Origin: Spartobacteria bacterium
GTDB taxonomy: Bacteria; Verrucomicrobiota; Verrucomicrobiia; Chthoniobacterales; UBA10450
Length of the DNA: 64,000 nucleotides
Assembly: GCA_003134765.1 (NCBI GenBank)
Contig: PLCM01000032.1
Span: 62,001 to 126,000 of the forward strand
Reading direction: 5' to 3'
Below are positions 37,012-46,212 of the stretch, piece by piece; positions within the stretch are counted from its first letter, which is position 1; the number at the start of each line of letters is the position of its first letter. The notes beneath the pieces were generated by a model, which searched no databases, was not told where the DNA came from, and saw only the letters and a list, made by a program, of their open reading frames with translations. The position numbers were made by a program, and so were the translations under genes.

Positions 37012-37712
37012 ACGCTGGTTCGCCCGCGGTGTCGGTGGTGGTGCCGCTGTTCAACGAAGAAGAAAATGTCCCGATCCTCCAGGCGGAGCTGACCGCGGCG
37101 CTGGGCGGGCTCGATTACGAAATCATTTTCGTCGATGACGGTTCCTCCGATCAAACCGTGAAGCGAATCGCGCCTGAACCTCGGGTCCGGCTGGTGCGGT
37201 TCGAGCGAAATGCCGGGCAGAGCGCGGCGATGTATGCCGGGCTCCAGAGTGCGCGGGGAGCCGTGGCGGTCCTGATCGACGGCGATCTCCAAAACGATCC
37301 CGCCGATATTCCAAAACTGCTCGCCGGGATTGAGGGCGGCGCCGATCTAGTTTGTGGTTTTCGCGCGCAGCGGAAGGACACGGTCGTCAAACGCATCACC
37401 AGCCGGGTTGCGAATTTTGTCCGGAGCCGCTTCACCAAAGATGGCGTGCGCGACACGGGTTGCACCCTGAAAGCGATGAAACGCGAATGCATTGGCGCGC
37501 TGCTTCCATTTAAAGGCATGCATCGCTTCATTCCTGCGCTGGTGAAGGGCGCTGGTTATCGCCTGGTGGAAATCCCCGTAAACCATCGCCCCCGAAAATT
37601 TGGCCAGAGCAAGTACGGGCTCGGCAACCGCGCCCTGCGCGCGACGACCGACATGTTTGGAGTCCGCTGGCTGCTCTCCCGCCGGCTGAATTACAGAGTG
37701 CGCGGCGAATAA
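37008..37712 (+). CDS. Glycosyltransferase family 2 (DPM1/ArnC-like)
   Basis: VSVVVPLFNEEENVPIL, IIFVDDGSSDQTV, LIDGDLQNDPADIPKLL; ATGA overlap with upstream GT39. Confidence 0.94.
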   Translation: MNAGSPAVSVVVPLFNEEENVPILQAELTAALGGLDYEIIFVDDGSSDQTVKRIAPEPRVRLVRFERNAGQSAAMYAGLQSARGAVAVLIDGDLQNDPADIPKLLAGIEGGADLVCGFRAQRKDTVVKRITSRVANFVRSRFTKDGVRDTGCTLKAMKRECIGALLPFKGMHRFIPALVKGAGYRLVEIPVNHRPRKFGQSKYGLGNRALRATTDMFGVRWLLSRRLNYRVRGE

Positions 37713-37735
37713 CGGAATTGGCACGGCTGCGAGGA

Positions 37736-37896
37736 TGTCATCCCGAGGCTGGCGCAGCGCGCCGAGGGACCTCGCAGGCGCTCAATCGCTTACGCGTTAC
37801 TCCGCGCGCTGCCGTCAGATAACGCCTGAATGTTCGCGAGAGGGGAAATTACAGGTTCGAGGTCCCACGGCGCGCTGCGCCAGCCTCGGGATGACA
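37736..37896. repeat. TGTCATCCCGAG-family inverted repeat pair (copy 6)
   Basis: TGTCATCCCGAGGCTGGCGCAGCGCGCC ... GGCGCGCTGCGCCAGCCTCGGGATGACA. Confidence 0.92.
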
Positions 37897-37987
37897 GCGA
37901 TTTTGGCCGTCGCCCGTTTTACGGCCAAATCACGCTTGTCATCCGAAAGCTCCACGTTAAGCTTTCGACCCCCAACGGGAATACTGC

Positions 37988-38452
37988 ATGTCCTTGGCCA
38001 GCCTACTCTCTGCCGAGCAAATCATTCCCGAGATGAAAGCGACGGAACGTTGGAGCGCCATCGTCGAGCTGACCGACCTCCTGGTAGCCCAGGGCAAGAT
38101 CAAGCCCGAGGATCGCGACAGCATCCTCGCGTCGCTCAAGCAACGGGAAGAAACGATGAGCACCGGGATCGGGTTTGGGATTGCGATCCCGCACGCCTCC
38201 TCCGATCGGATCGAAGAAGTGGTGGCCTCCTTTGGCCGCTCTTCGCAAGGAATCGAGTTCGACGCGCTCGATAACGCTCCGGTCAAATTCGTCGTGCTTT
38301 TCATCGTCCCGAAGAACCAGTTTCAAACCCATCTCCGCACTCTGGCTTCCATTGCAAAATTTCTGAACGACCGGAGCGTTCGCGAAAGCCTCGCCGCCGC
38401 GAAGACTGCGGACGAGATCCTGGCCATCTTCCGCGAGCGCAGCCAAAAATAA
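37988..38452 (+). CDS. PTS EIIA component, PtsN/fructose-like
   Basis: REETMSTGIGFGIAIPHASSDRIEEVV (active-site His), NQFQTHLRTLASIAKFL. Confidence 0.9.
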   Translation: MSLASLLSAEQIIPEMKATERWSAIVELTDLLVAQGKIKPEDRDSILASLKQREETMSTGIGFGIAIPHASSDRIEEVVASFGRSSQGIEFDALDNAPVKFVVLFIVPKNQFQTHLRTLASIAKFLNDRSVRESLAAAKTADEILAIFRERSQK

Positions 38453-38460
38453 TCTGTGGC

Positions 38461-38480
38461 CGCCCCGCTCAGTCGGGGCG
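38461..38480 (+). terminator. Hairpin CGCCCCG-CTCAGT-CGGGGCG after ptsN-like gene
   Basis: Perfect 7-bp GC stem 9 bp after stop; no strong U-tract. Confidence 0.4.
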
Positions 38481-38534
38481 AATTATCGCGCGGAATAAGT
38501 GGCGATCCGGCAGCTGCCGGACCGCGGCAACAGT

Positions 38535-40265
38535 ATGGAGACATTTCAAGAGATTCTTGGACAGAAGATGACGGAAGCGCTTGACGCCTCTGGTCTTCCC
38601 CAGGCCGGCGCGGTGACCCCGGCGACCGACGCGCGCTTCGGCGATTACCAGAGTAACGCTGCGCTCATCCTGGGAAAACAGCTCGGAGAAAATCCACGCG
38701 CGATCGCGCAAAGAATATTGGACGCATACGACCTATGGGACCTATGCGATCCGCCCACGATCGCGGGCGCTGGCTTCATTAACTTTACGCTCCGCTCGGA
38801 AACGATCGCTGCTCACACCGGAGACCTCTTGCGTGATGAACGGCTCGGTGTCGAAAAGGCGGCGACGCCCAAGCGCATCGTCATCGATTTCGGATCTCCG
38901 AACGTCGCCAAGCCGATGCACGTCGGGCACATTCGCAGCACCGTGCTCGGCGATGCGCTCGCCCGGATCGCTTCCTTTCTCGGCCACGAAGTTATCCGGG
39001 ACAATCACATCGGCGATTGGGGGACGCAGTTCGGCATGGTCATTTACGGCTGGAAGCATCTGCTCGATCGCGCCGCCCTCGAGCGCGATCCGATCGCGGA
39101 ATTGGTTCGCATCTACAAAGAGACCAATGAAAAAGCGACGAGCGACCCCAAAGTGCGGGAGGCGGTCCGGGAGGAATTGGTCAAACTCCAGGCCGGCGAC
39201 CCGGAGAATTTCTCGATTTGGAAAGAGACGGTTGACCTTTCCCTGAAGGAATTCGAACGCGCCTATCAGGTGCTGGACATTCATTACGACATCCAGCGAG
39301 GGGAAAGTTTCTACAACGATCGGCTGCCCACAGTGGTGGAGCGCCTGCTTAAATCGGGAATCGCCGAGGTGAGCGAAGGCGCGGTTTGCGTTTTCTTCCG
39401 GGACATTCCCGAGTTGGGAGAAAAGCCCGCCATCATTCGCAAGAGCGACGGGGGGTTCAATTACACCACGACCGATATCGCCACGGTGGATTATCGGATC
39501 CAGGATTTGAAAGCGGACACGGTTTGGCTGGTCGTCGGAGCGCCCCAAATCCTGCACTTCAAACAAATTATCGCGATCGCCCGCCGCGAGGGTTACACGG
39601 CCGATTTTCGCCACGTTACCTTTGGCAGCATTCTCGGCGAAGACCGCAAGCTGATGAAAACGCGCTCGGGCGAAAACGTGCCGTTGCGCGATTTGCTCGA
39701 TGAGGCTGTCCAGCGCGCCCGGAAAATCATCGAAGAGAAGAACCCCGACCTGAGCGAGTCGGAGAAGGTCGACATCGCCCAGAAAGTTGGGATCGGGGCG
39801 GTGAAATACTACGATCTCTCGCAATACCGGATGACCGATTACATTTTTTCCTGGGACCGGATGCTGTCATTCCAAGGGAACACCGCGCCCTATCTGCAGA
39901 ACGCCTACGTTCGCATCCGCTCGATCTTCCGGAAAGCTGCTGTAGCCGTGCCCCTGTGGGGCGCGTTGGATGGCGCGAATCCAGCGAAAATCACCCTGAT
40001 CACGCCCGAAGAAAAATCACTTGCGCTGAAACTCTCCCAGTTCGCCGAAGTTGTCCCGAGCATGCTGAATGATTTCCGTCCGAACCTGCTCGCGAATTAT
40101 CTTTACGAGCTCGCGAACGCCTTCCACTCGTTTTACGAAGCGTGCCCGGTCCTGAAGTCAGAAGAACCGGCTCGCAGCTCTCGTCTCGGGCTATGCGAAC
40201 TGTCCGCGCGGGTTTTGGCGAAAGGCCTCGATCTGCTTGGGATCAACGTCCCGGAAAAGATGTGA
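38535..40265 (+). CDS. argS: Arginyl-tRNA synthetase
   Basis: VIDFGSPNVAKPMHVGHIRSTVLGDALARI, IGDWGTQFGMV, TRSGENVPLRDLLDEA, C-terminal anticodon-binding region. Confidence 0.97.
   Translation: METFQEILGQKMTEALDASGLPQAGAVTPATDARFGDYQSNAALILGKQLGENPRAIAQRILDAYDLWDLCDPPTIAGAGFINFTLRSETIAAHTGDLLRDERLGVEKAATPKRIVIDFGSPNVAKPMHVGHIRSTVLGDALARIASFLGHEVIRDNHIGDWGTQFGMVIYGWKHLLDRAALERDPIAELVRIYKETNEKATSDPKVREAVREELVKLQAGDPENFSIWKETVDLSLKEFERAYQVLDIHYDIQRGESFYNDRLPTVVERLLKSGIAEVSEGAVCVFFRDIPELGEKPAIIRKSDGGFNYTTTDIATVDYRIQDLKADTVWLVVGAPQILHFKQIIAIARREGYTADFRHVTFGSILGEDRKLMKTRSGENVPLRDLLDEAVQRARKIIEEKNPDLSESEKVDIAQKVGIGAVKYYDLSQYRMTDYIFSWDRMLSFQGNTAPYLQNAYVRIRSIFRKAAVAVPLWGALDGANPAKITLITPEEKSLALKLSQFAEVVPSMLNDFRPNLLANYLYELANAFHSFYEACPVLKSEEPARSSRLGLCELSARVLAKGLDLLGINVPEKM
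39939..39966. repeat. Half REP-like element inside argS
   Basis: CTGTAGCCGTGCCCCTGTGGGGCGCG: GTAG + GTGCCCC-TGT-GGGGCGC hairpin; encodes AVAVPLWGA. Confidence 0.7.
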
Positions 40266-40274
40266 AGGAAATGA

Positions 40275-40405
40275 CGAAGTTCGAATGCCGAATGCCGAAT
40301 GAATGACGAAGCTCGAATGACGAAAGGCTGCGATGCGCGAGATGCCCTTTCGGATTTCGTCAATCGGGTTTCATTCGTCATTCGTCATTCGTCATTCGAC
40401 ATTCC
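40275..40405. repeat. GAATGACGAA / TTCGTCATTC repeat cluster
   Basis: Multiple CGAATG(A/C)CGAA units facing CGTCATTCGTCATTCGTCATTCGACATTC. Confidence 0.8.
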
Positions 40406-40411
40406 CCCGGC

Positions 40412-43294
40412 ATGACAGCGCAACCACACCCGCGCATTCCGAGTTCGACCTATCGGTTGCAATTCAACCGGCAGTTCACCTTTACCCAGGCGCGGGAAAT
40501 CGTGCCGTATCTCGATGCGCTCGGGATCAGCGACTGTTACGCGTCCCCTTATTTCCAGGCGCGTGCGGAGAGCCTTCATGGGTACGACATCACCGACCAC
40601 AACAAGCTCAATGCCGCGATCGGTTCGCGCGCGGAGTACGACGCCTGGATCGCCGATCTCCATGGCCACGGCATGGGACAGATCGTCGATTTCGTCCCCA
40701 ACCACATGGGCGTGGGCGAGCCGCTCAATCTCTGGTGGATGGACGTCCTGGAAAACGGCCCCAGCTCGATTTATGCGCCTTACTTCGACATCCAATGGAA
40801 GCCGCTCAAATCCGATCTCGAAGACAAAGTGTTGCTTCCGATTTTGGGCGATCAATACGGACGAGTCCTGGAGCGCGGCGAGTTGCAGGTGCGTTTCGAC
40901 GCCGGCGCATTTTATCTCCGCTATTACGATCACGAATTTCCCATCGCGCCCGGCACCTACCGCCACATTCTCCAGATCGCACTCGAGAAACTGGAGCCGT
41001 TTAAGAGCGAGGATTTCTACGCCGAATTTCAGAGCATCATCACCGCGCTGGAATATTTGCCGCGCCGGACCGAGACCGACCCCGAGCGGATCTCCGAGCG
41101 GGCGCGAGAGAAAGAGATCATTAAGCGGCGGCTGGAGCGGCGTTGCCAGGAAGCCCCGCAAGTCCAGGCCGCCGTTATCCAGGCGGTCGCCCAAATCAAT
41201 GGCACTCCCGGTGATCCGCGCAGTTTTGATGCGCTCGACCTGCTCCTGAACGACCAATCATATCGGCTCGCTTTCTGGCAGGTCGCGGCCGAGGAGATCA
41301 ATTACCGGCGTTTCTTCGATGTGAACGATCTCGCGGCGATCCGGATGGAGTTGCCGGAAGTTTTCGATGCGACCCACCAGTTGCTCCTGGAGTTGATCGC
41401 CGCCGGTGCGGTCTCCGGCGTGCGAATCGATCATCCGGACGGCCTCTATTTGCCGAAGGAGTATTTCGAAAAATTGCAGCGCCGTTGCGCGGCCGCGCTC
41501 GGTCTTCCCGTCCCGGAAGATGGGCGCGCGATCCATCTCGTGGTCGAGAAGATATTGTCGGGCAACGAGACGCTGCGCCGCGATTGGCCGGTCCACGGCA
41601 CGACCGGTTACGAGTTCGGGAAACTGGTGGCGAATGTTTTGGTGGACGCCTCCGCCGAGCAGGCGATCACGAAGACGTTCCAGCGTTTCATTGGCCACTC
41701 GATGCATTTCGGCCATTTGGTTTATGCGAAGAAACGGCTCGTCATGCGCCTGTCGCTCGCGAACGACGTGAACGTCCTCGGTGATATGCTCGATCGGCTT
41801 TCCGAAAAAAATCGCTGGTTCCGCGATTTCACCCTGGAAGCGCTCGCCCGCGCCGTCCGCGAGACGATCGCGTGCTTTCCTGTTTACCGGACCTACGTCG
41901 AGCCCGGCCAGCCCGTGAGCGACGAGGACCGCGCCATCATCGAGCGCGCGGTCACGGCAGCGAAACGGCGAAACCCGGCCCTGGAAGAATCGGTCTTTAA
42001 TTTTCTCCGCGACATCTTGCTCTTCCGGTTTCCGGAAAATCTCGATGACGCGGGGCGCCAGGAGCACGCGCATTTCGTTTTGAAATTCCAGCAGAGCACC
42101 GGTCCGATCATGGCGAAGGGGCTGGAGGACACCGCCTTCTATATTTATAACCGGCTGGCGGCGCTGAACGAAGTCGGGGGTGAGCCTCAGCATTTCGGGA
42201 TCGGGCTCGATGAATTTCATCAGCGCAATTTCGAACGCCAGCGCGACTGGCCGGCGACGTTGCTGGCAACTTCCACCCACGACACAAAACGCAGTGAGGA
42301 CGCTCGTGCGCGAATGCTGGCGATTTCGGAAGTGCCGCAGTTATGGCGGAGCGCCCTGCAACGCTGGCGGGTGATCAACCGGCGCTGGAAGCGGAACCTC
42401 GAGGAGGTGACGGCGCCGGACGCGAACGAAGAATATTTGTTTTACCAGACTCTTCTTGGCACCTGGCCCATGGACGGAGCGGGCCGCGCGGAGCCGACGG
42501 CGACGGACGAATACATTGAGCGCATCCGGGCTTACATGGCGAAAGCGCTGAAAGAGGCCAAGATCAACACGAGCTGGATCCAGCCTAACGAGCAGTGGGA
42601 CTCGGCCATGAACGATTTCGTGGCGCGAGTTCTGGATTCGTCGTCGAAGAACAAATTTCTCCCGGCCTTCCTCCCGGTCGCGGAAGAGATCGCGCGCCTC
42701 GGAGCCATTAACTCGCTTTCGCAGGTGGCGTTGAAGCTAACCGCGCCCGGTGTGCCCGACATTTACCAGGGAAACGAAATCTGGGATTTCAGCCTGGTGG
42801 ATCCCGACAACCGGCGGCCGGTCGATTACGCGCAGCGCGGCGAGATGCTGCGCTCGCTGGAAACCGCGTCGCCCGGCGAATTGCTGCAGCAGTGGCCGGA
42901 TGGCCGAATCAAACTTTTCCTCACCCAACGGCTCCTGCGTTTTCGCCGCGAGCATCCGCAGTTGTTCCATCAGGGGACTTATTCGCCGCTCAACGTCACC
43001 GGCGCATTCGCGGAGAGCTGCGTCGCGTTTGCACGAGAGCACGAGGGGAGATGGATCGCGATCGTCGTGCCACGGCTTTCGTCGCGCGTGGGTTTCCCGC
43101 CGACCGGCGAGGTGTGGCAGGATACGGCGGTGGAATTACCGCGGTCACTCCCATGCGAAGACGCTAAGGAATTGTTTACCGGCCGCGCGCTCAACCTCAA
43201 GGATAACGTCCTGAGATTAGCCGACGCTCTCGCCGTTCTTCCCTTCGCCGCCTATACAAATCAAGGAGCGGCGATTTACAAATCGCCGACCTAA
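40412..43294 (+). CDS. treY: Malto-oligosyltrehalose synthase
   Basis: SSTYRLQFNRQFTFTQA..LGISDCYASPYFQARAESLHGYDITDHNKLNAAIG, DFVPNHMG, VRIDHPDGL, TSTHDTKRSEDARARM. Confidence 0.97.
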   Translation: MTAQPHPRIPSSTYRLQFNRQFTFTQAREIVPYLDALGISDCYASPYFQARAESLHGYDITDHNKLNAAIGSRAEYDAWIADLHGHGMGQIVDFVPNHMGVGEPLNLWWMDVLENGPSSIYAPYFDIQWKPLKSDLEDKVLLPILGDQYGRVLERGELQVRFDAGAFYLRYYDHEFPIAPGTYRHILQIALEKLEPFKSEDFYAEFQSIITALEYLPRRTETDPERISERAREKEIIKRRLERRCQEAPQVQAAVIQAVAQINGTPGDPRSFDALDLLLNDQSYRLAFWQVAAEEINYRRFFDVNDLAAIRMELPEVFDATHQLLLELIAAGAVSGVRIDHPDGLYLPKEYFEKLQRRCAAALGLPVPEDGRAIHLVVEKILSGNETLRRDWPVHGTTGYEFGKLVANVLVDASAEQAITKTFQRFIGHSMHFGHLVYAKKRLVMRLSLANDVNVLGDMLDRLSEKNRWFRDFTLEALARAVRETIACFPVYRTYVEPGQPVSDEDRAIIERAVTAAKRRNPALEESVFNFLRDILLFRFPENLDDAGRQEHAHFVLKFQQSTGPIMAKGLEDTAFYIYNRLAALNEVGGEPQHFGIGLDEFHQRNFERQRDWPATLLATSTHDTKRSEDARARMLAISEVPQLWRSALQRWRVINRRWKRNLEEVTAPDANEEYLFYQTLLGTWPMDGAGRAEPTATDEYIERIRAYMAKALKEAKINTSWIQPNEQWDSAMNDFVARVLDSSSKNKFLPAFLPVAEEIARLGAINSLSQVALKLTAPGVPDIYQGNEIWDFSLVDPDNRRPVDYAQRGEMLRSLETASPGELLQQWPDGRIKLFLTQRLLRFRREHPQLFHQGTYSPLNVTGAFAESCVAFAREHEGRWIAIVVPRLSSRVGFPPTGEVWQDTAVELPRSLPCEDAKELFTGRALNLKDNVLRLADALAVLPFAAYTNQGAAIYKSPT

Positions 43295-43328
43295 TAAACC
43301 GGCGGTTTGTAAACCGCCGCTCCTTGAG
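43261..43328. repeat. Palindromic element overlapping treY 3' end
   Basis: TCAAGGAGCGGCGATTTACAAATCGCCG...CGGCGGTTTGTAAACCGCCGCTCCTTGA. Confidence 0.9.
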
Positions 43329-43330
43329 GC

Positions 43331-44119
43331 TTATCGTGCGAGCGCGCTGACCCACCGCGCGAACTTGTCCGCGTTTGCGACGAACTCGCGTCCGAGATCG
43401 GCGAACGTGATCTGCGACGACGCGAGCACGAGCATCACGCTGAGCAGGGCCAGGTTCATCAGATAGATTACGACCAGCGAGAAGACGGTTCCGTGATCGG
43501 TTAGATCGGTTTGTTTCTTTGGGATCATCCAGCAGGTGAACGTGAAGTGGAACGCCCACGTCGCTCCGATCAAGGCATAGAGCAGCCGGCCGTATGGCTG
43601 GACGTTGAAGAACAAACCGAGGGTGCCATAGCCCGCGATGACGATGAGGCTGTAGAGCGGGAAAAAATAAGGCGCCAACGCGATCCAGAAATTGTTCCGG
43701 TCGGTCACGATATGGCCGCCTTTTCGTCCCACCCGGAACCGGCTGACCCGTCCGCCCATGAGCCAAACCCAGAGAGCATGGGTCAGTTCATGGCCAAAGA
43801 CGTAAACCACCATCGGCCGGGGCAAACCGAAGAAGGCAATCAACCAGAGGACGGCGCCTAACGAGAAAAACCAGAATTCCTCACCCGCCCAAAGCCGCTG
43901 GGTGACGGTCGCGCGCGTGAACACGGTGAAAAACGTCTGGGTCAGGATCGCGCAGAGCGGCAGCAGAAAAATCGCGACGACGAATTTCACCCAGCGCGTC
44001 GGGATGAGCCAGGTGCTCTGGGCCGGAGCACGGCGAACGATCGGCACGGACACCTTCGCGCGACGCCCGGATCGTCGCCCGTGGTGCAAGGTTGTTTTTC
44101 GTTTCTTCTTCGCCGGCAA
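43331..44119 (-). CDS. Membrane protein with HExxH-type motif (M50-like, putative)
   Basis: Several TM helices; VYVFGHELTHALWVWLMGGRVSRFRVGRKGGHI. Confidence 0.7.
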   Translation of the reverse strand: MPAKKKRKTTLHHGRRSGRRAKVSVPIVRRAPAQSTWLIPTRWVKFVVAIFLLPLCAILTQTFFTVFTRATVTQRLWAGEEFWFFSLGAVLWLIAFFGLPRPMVVYVFGHELTHALWVWLMGGRVSRFRVGRKGGHIVTDRNNFWIALAPYFFPLYSLIVIAGYGTLGLFFNVQPYGRLLYALIGATWAFHFTFTCWMIPKKQTDLTDHGTVFSLVVIYLMNLALLSVMLVLASSQITFADLGREFVANADKFARWVSALAR

Positions 44120-44152
44120 GTTATCCGCAGATTACGCAGATTTTGGCAATGG

Positions 44153-44256
44153 CGAATGTCGAATGTCGAATGTCGAAGGAATGACGAAGCACGAATTGCC
44201 GGAGCAACGGGCCGGCGCGTCAACGTTCGTCATTCGTCATTCGAGCTTCGTCATTT
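44153..44256. repeat. GAATGTCGAA / TTCGTCATTC repeat cluster (second locus)
   Basis: CGAATGTCGAATGTCGAATGTCGAAGGAATGACGAA ... TTCGTCATTCGTCATTCGAGCTTCGTCAT. Confidence 0.8.
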
Positions 44257-44276
44257 GCGCCGAGTCTCTCGGCGCT

Positions 44277-44834
44277 CTACGCCCGCCCCATATACGCGCC
44301 GGTGCGCGTATCGATCTTGACCGTCTCGCCTTCCTGGATGAAAAGCGGGACGTTCACCGTTTTCCCGGTTTCGAGGATCGCGGTTTTTGTGACGTTCGAT
44401 GCCGTATCGCCGCGGAGGCCTTCCGGCGATTCCACTACCTTCAGTTGCACCGATGACGGCAGCTCCACCTGCACGGCCTTGCCTTCGGCATAAAGGACCT
44501 GCACTGGCAAATTTTCGACGAGGTAATCCTTGGCTTCACCCAACAGGTTATCCTGCAACGTCACCGTGTCGAAGGTCTCCGGATCCATGAAATGGTATCC
44601 GTTATTGTCCTTGTAGCTGAACTCGAGGGTGGCGCGATTGATATCCACCAGCTCGACTTTATCGGTCGAACCGAAGCGCACGTCCGCGCTCTTCCCGGTG
44701 CTGATGTAGCGAATGATCGCCTGGACGAACGCCCGCAAGTTCCCTGGCGTGCGGTGATTGACCTCGAGGACAATAGCGGTGTTGCCATTGTATTTTATCG
44801 CCATTCCTTTTCGAAGATCGTTCGCAGCGGGCAT
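44277..44834 (-). CDS. efp: Translation elongation factor P
   Basis: MPAANDLRKGMAIKYNGNTAIVLEVNHRTPGNLRAFVQ, YHFMDPETFD, GDTASNVTKTAILETGKTVNVPLFIQEGETVKIDTRTGAYMGRA. Confidence 0.95.
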   Translation of the reverse strand: MPAANDLRKGMAIKYNGNTAIVLEVNHRTPGNLRAFVQAIIRYISTGKSADVRFGSTDKVELVDINRATLEFSYKDNNGYHFMDPETFDTVTLQDNLLGEAKDYLVENLPVQVLYAEGKAVQVELPSSVQLKVVESPEGLRGDTASNVTKTAILETGKTVNVPLFIQEGETVKIDTRTGAYMGRA

Positions 44835-44878
44835 AAGCGGGAAAGGTTGATAGTTTAGGGTTGGAGCTTTTTCAAGTG

Positions 44879-44953
44879 CTGTAGTCGCGGCGCTCTGTCG
44901 CCGCGGGCTCGCCGCGCTCAAATTGACGCCCCGACAGAGCGGGAGCTACATCT
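44879..44953. repeat. GTAG-foot REP/BIME element
   Basis: CTGTAGTCGCGGCGCTCTGTCGCCGCG ... CCCCGACAGAGCGGGAGCTAC. Confidence 0.7.
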
Positions 44954-44992
44954 GTGCGAAGCGGCCGGAGAGATCGCTTTTACGCCGGGCCG

Positions 44993-45048
44993 CGCCGCCC
45001 ACCCGCCTTCGCTTAGCTCCGGCGTGGCAAGCAGGGCGGCGGCTACAG
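44993..45048. repeat. Long-loop REP variant (second copy, opposite orientation)
   Basis: Reverse complement CTGTAGCCGCCGCCCTGCTTGCCACGCCGGAGCTAAGCGAAGGCGGGTGGGCGGCG matches 8680-8729. Confidence 0.8.
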
Positions 45049-45089
45049 AAGAGGGCGCGGACGGTTCGACTGAGTCTCGCCCTACCAAT

Positions 45090-46061
45090 TCAAAGCAACT
45101 TCAACTTCGTCAGGTCCTGCGAATCGACGATCCCGACCGGCGCCTGGTGATCGTCGACGACAACGAGGTCATCGATGCGGTGGCGCTCGAGCAGGTTCAA
45201 AACTTCCACGGCCAGTTTGTCCTGGTGGACGGTCACGGGATTGAGCGTCATGAGGTCGCCGACGAGACGGTCGGCAATCTTCGGGTCGGACTGGAAATGG
45301 CGGACGAAATCGCCGTGGGTAAAAATCCCCAGAAGCTGTCCTTCTTCGTCGGCGACAACGGCGGCCCCGGCCCTGACCTCGGTCATGGTCTTGAGAACCG
45401 CGCGGATGGCGGCATCCGGGGCGACCATGGCCAGCGCGTGGCGTGGCCGCATGATCTGGTGGACGCGCAGGAGCAGACTGCGCCCGATCATTCCAGCGGG
45501 ATGGAAGCGGGCGAAATCCTCCTTCTGAAATCCGCGGGCCTCGAGCAGGACCATGGCCAACGCATCCCCGAGCGCGAGCATCACGGTGGTGCTGGAGGTC
45601 GGCGCCAGGTTCAACGGACACGCTTCCTGTTCGATATTGACGTCCAGAACAACGTGGGCGTTTTGGGCCAGGCTCGAATTCATGTCGCCGCAGACCGCGA
45701 TGATCTGCACCTGGAACCGGGCGATCGCCGGGAGGACGCGTAACAGCTCTTCGGTTTCGCCGCTCGCACTGAGTGCCAGGATGACATCGCCGTCCGCGAC
45801 CATGCCGAGATCGCCGTGCAATGCGTTCAGGGAATCCAGGACCACCGCCGGCGAACCCGTGCTCGTCAGGGTCGAGGCAATCTTGCGCCCGATATGTCCC
45901 GATTTGCCCACGCCGAGGACGACGACCTTGCCGCGCGCTTCCACGCAATCCTTGATCAGGTTGACCGCCCGGGAAAAATTCTCATCTAGCCGGCCGCGCA
46001 GGCGTTGGAGCTCAAAGATCTCCACATCCAGGACGCGTCGCGCTTTTTCCAGGTAGTCCAT
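45090..46061 (-). CDS. kdsD: KpsF/GutQ-family arabinose-5-phosphate isomerase (SIS + CBS domains)
   Basis: VVLGVGKSGHIGRKIASTLTSTGSPAVVLDSLNALHGDLGMV, SASGETEEL, FHPAGMIGRSLL, two CBS domains. Confidence 0.95.
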   Translation of the reverse strand: MDYLEKARRVLDVEIFELQRLRGRLDENFSRAVNLIKDCVEARGKVVVLGVGKSGHIGRKIASTLTSTGSPAVVLDSLNALHGDLGMVADGDVILALSASGETEELLRVLPAIARFQVQIIAVCGDMNSSLAQNAHVVLDVNIEQEACPLNLAPTSSTTVMLALGDALAMVLLEARGFQKEDFARFHPAGMIGRSLLLRVHQIMRPRHALAMVAPDAAIRAVLKTMTEVRAGAAVVADEEGQLLGIFTHGDFVRHFQSDPKIADRLVGDLMTLNPVTVHQDKLAVEVLNLLERHRIDDLVVVDDHQAPVGIVDSQDLTKLKLL

Positions 46062-46212
46062 TCGTCCTGAGTGTGCGCCGGGTCGCCGGGTCGGGCAAGA
46101 ATTCCCGAAACCAATCAGCCCTTTTGGTGATTCAATCACTGGTGAATGCAGAAGGCTTGCTTTCCGTGGCGGGACCTGTTTCAACTGGCCCTCCATCGCC
46201 GTGCCTTAACCT

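Noticed and set aside
37850-37870. GGTTCGAGG motif resembling a tRNA T-loop
   Set aside because: Lies within a TGTCATCCC-family repeat; no cloverleaf could be drawn. No tRNA was recognised by eye anywhere; a tRNAscan run would be decisive.
40275-40405. Short tandem units resembling a CRISPR array
   Set aside because: Units are ~8-10 bp, irregular and inverted, without regular spacers; no cas genes in the window.
38742-42280. Long minus-strand ORFs opposite argS and treY (360 and 340 aa)
   Set aside because: Antisense shadows of well-supported genes.
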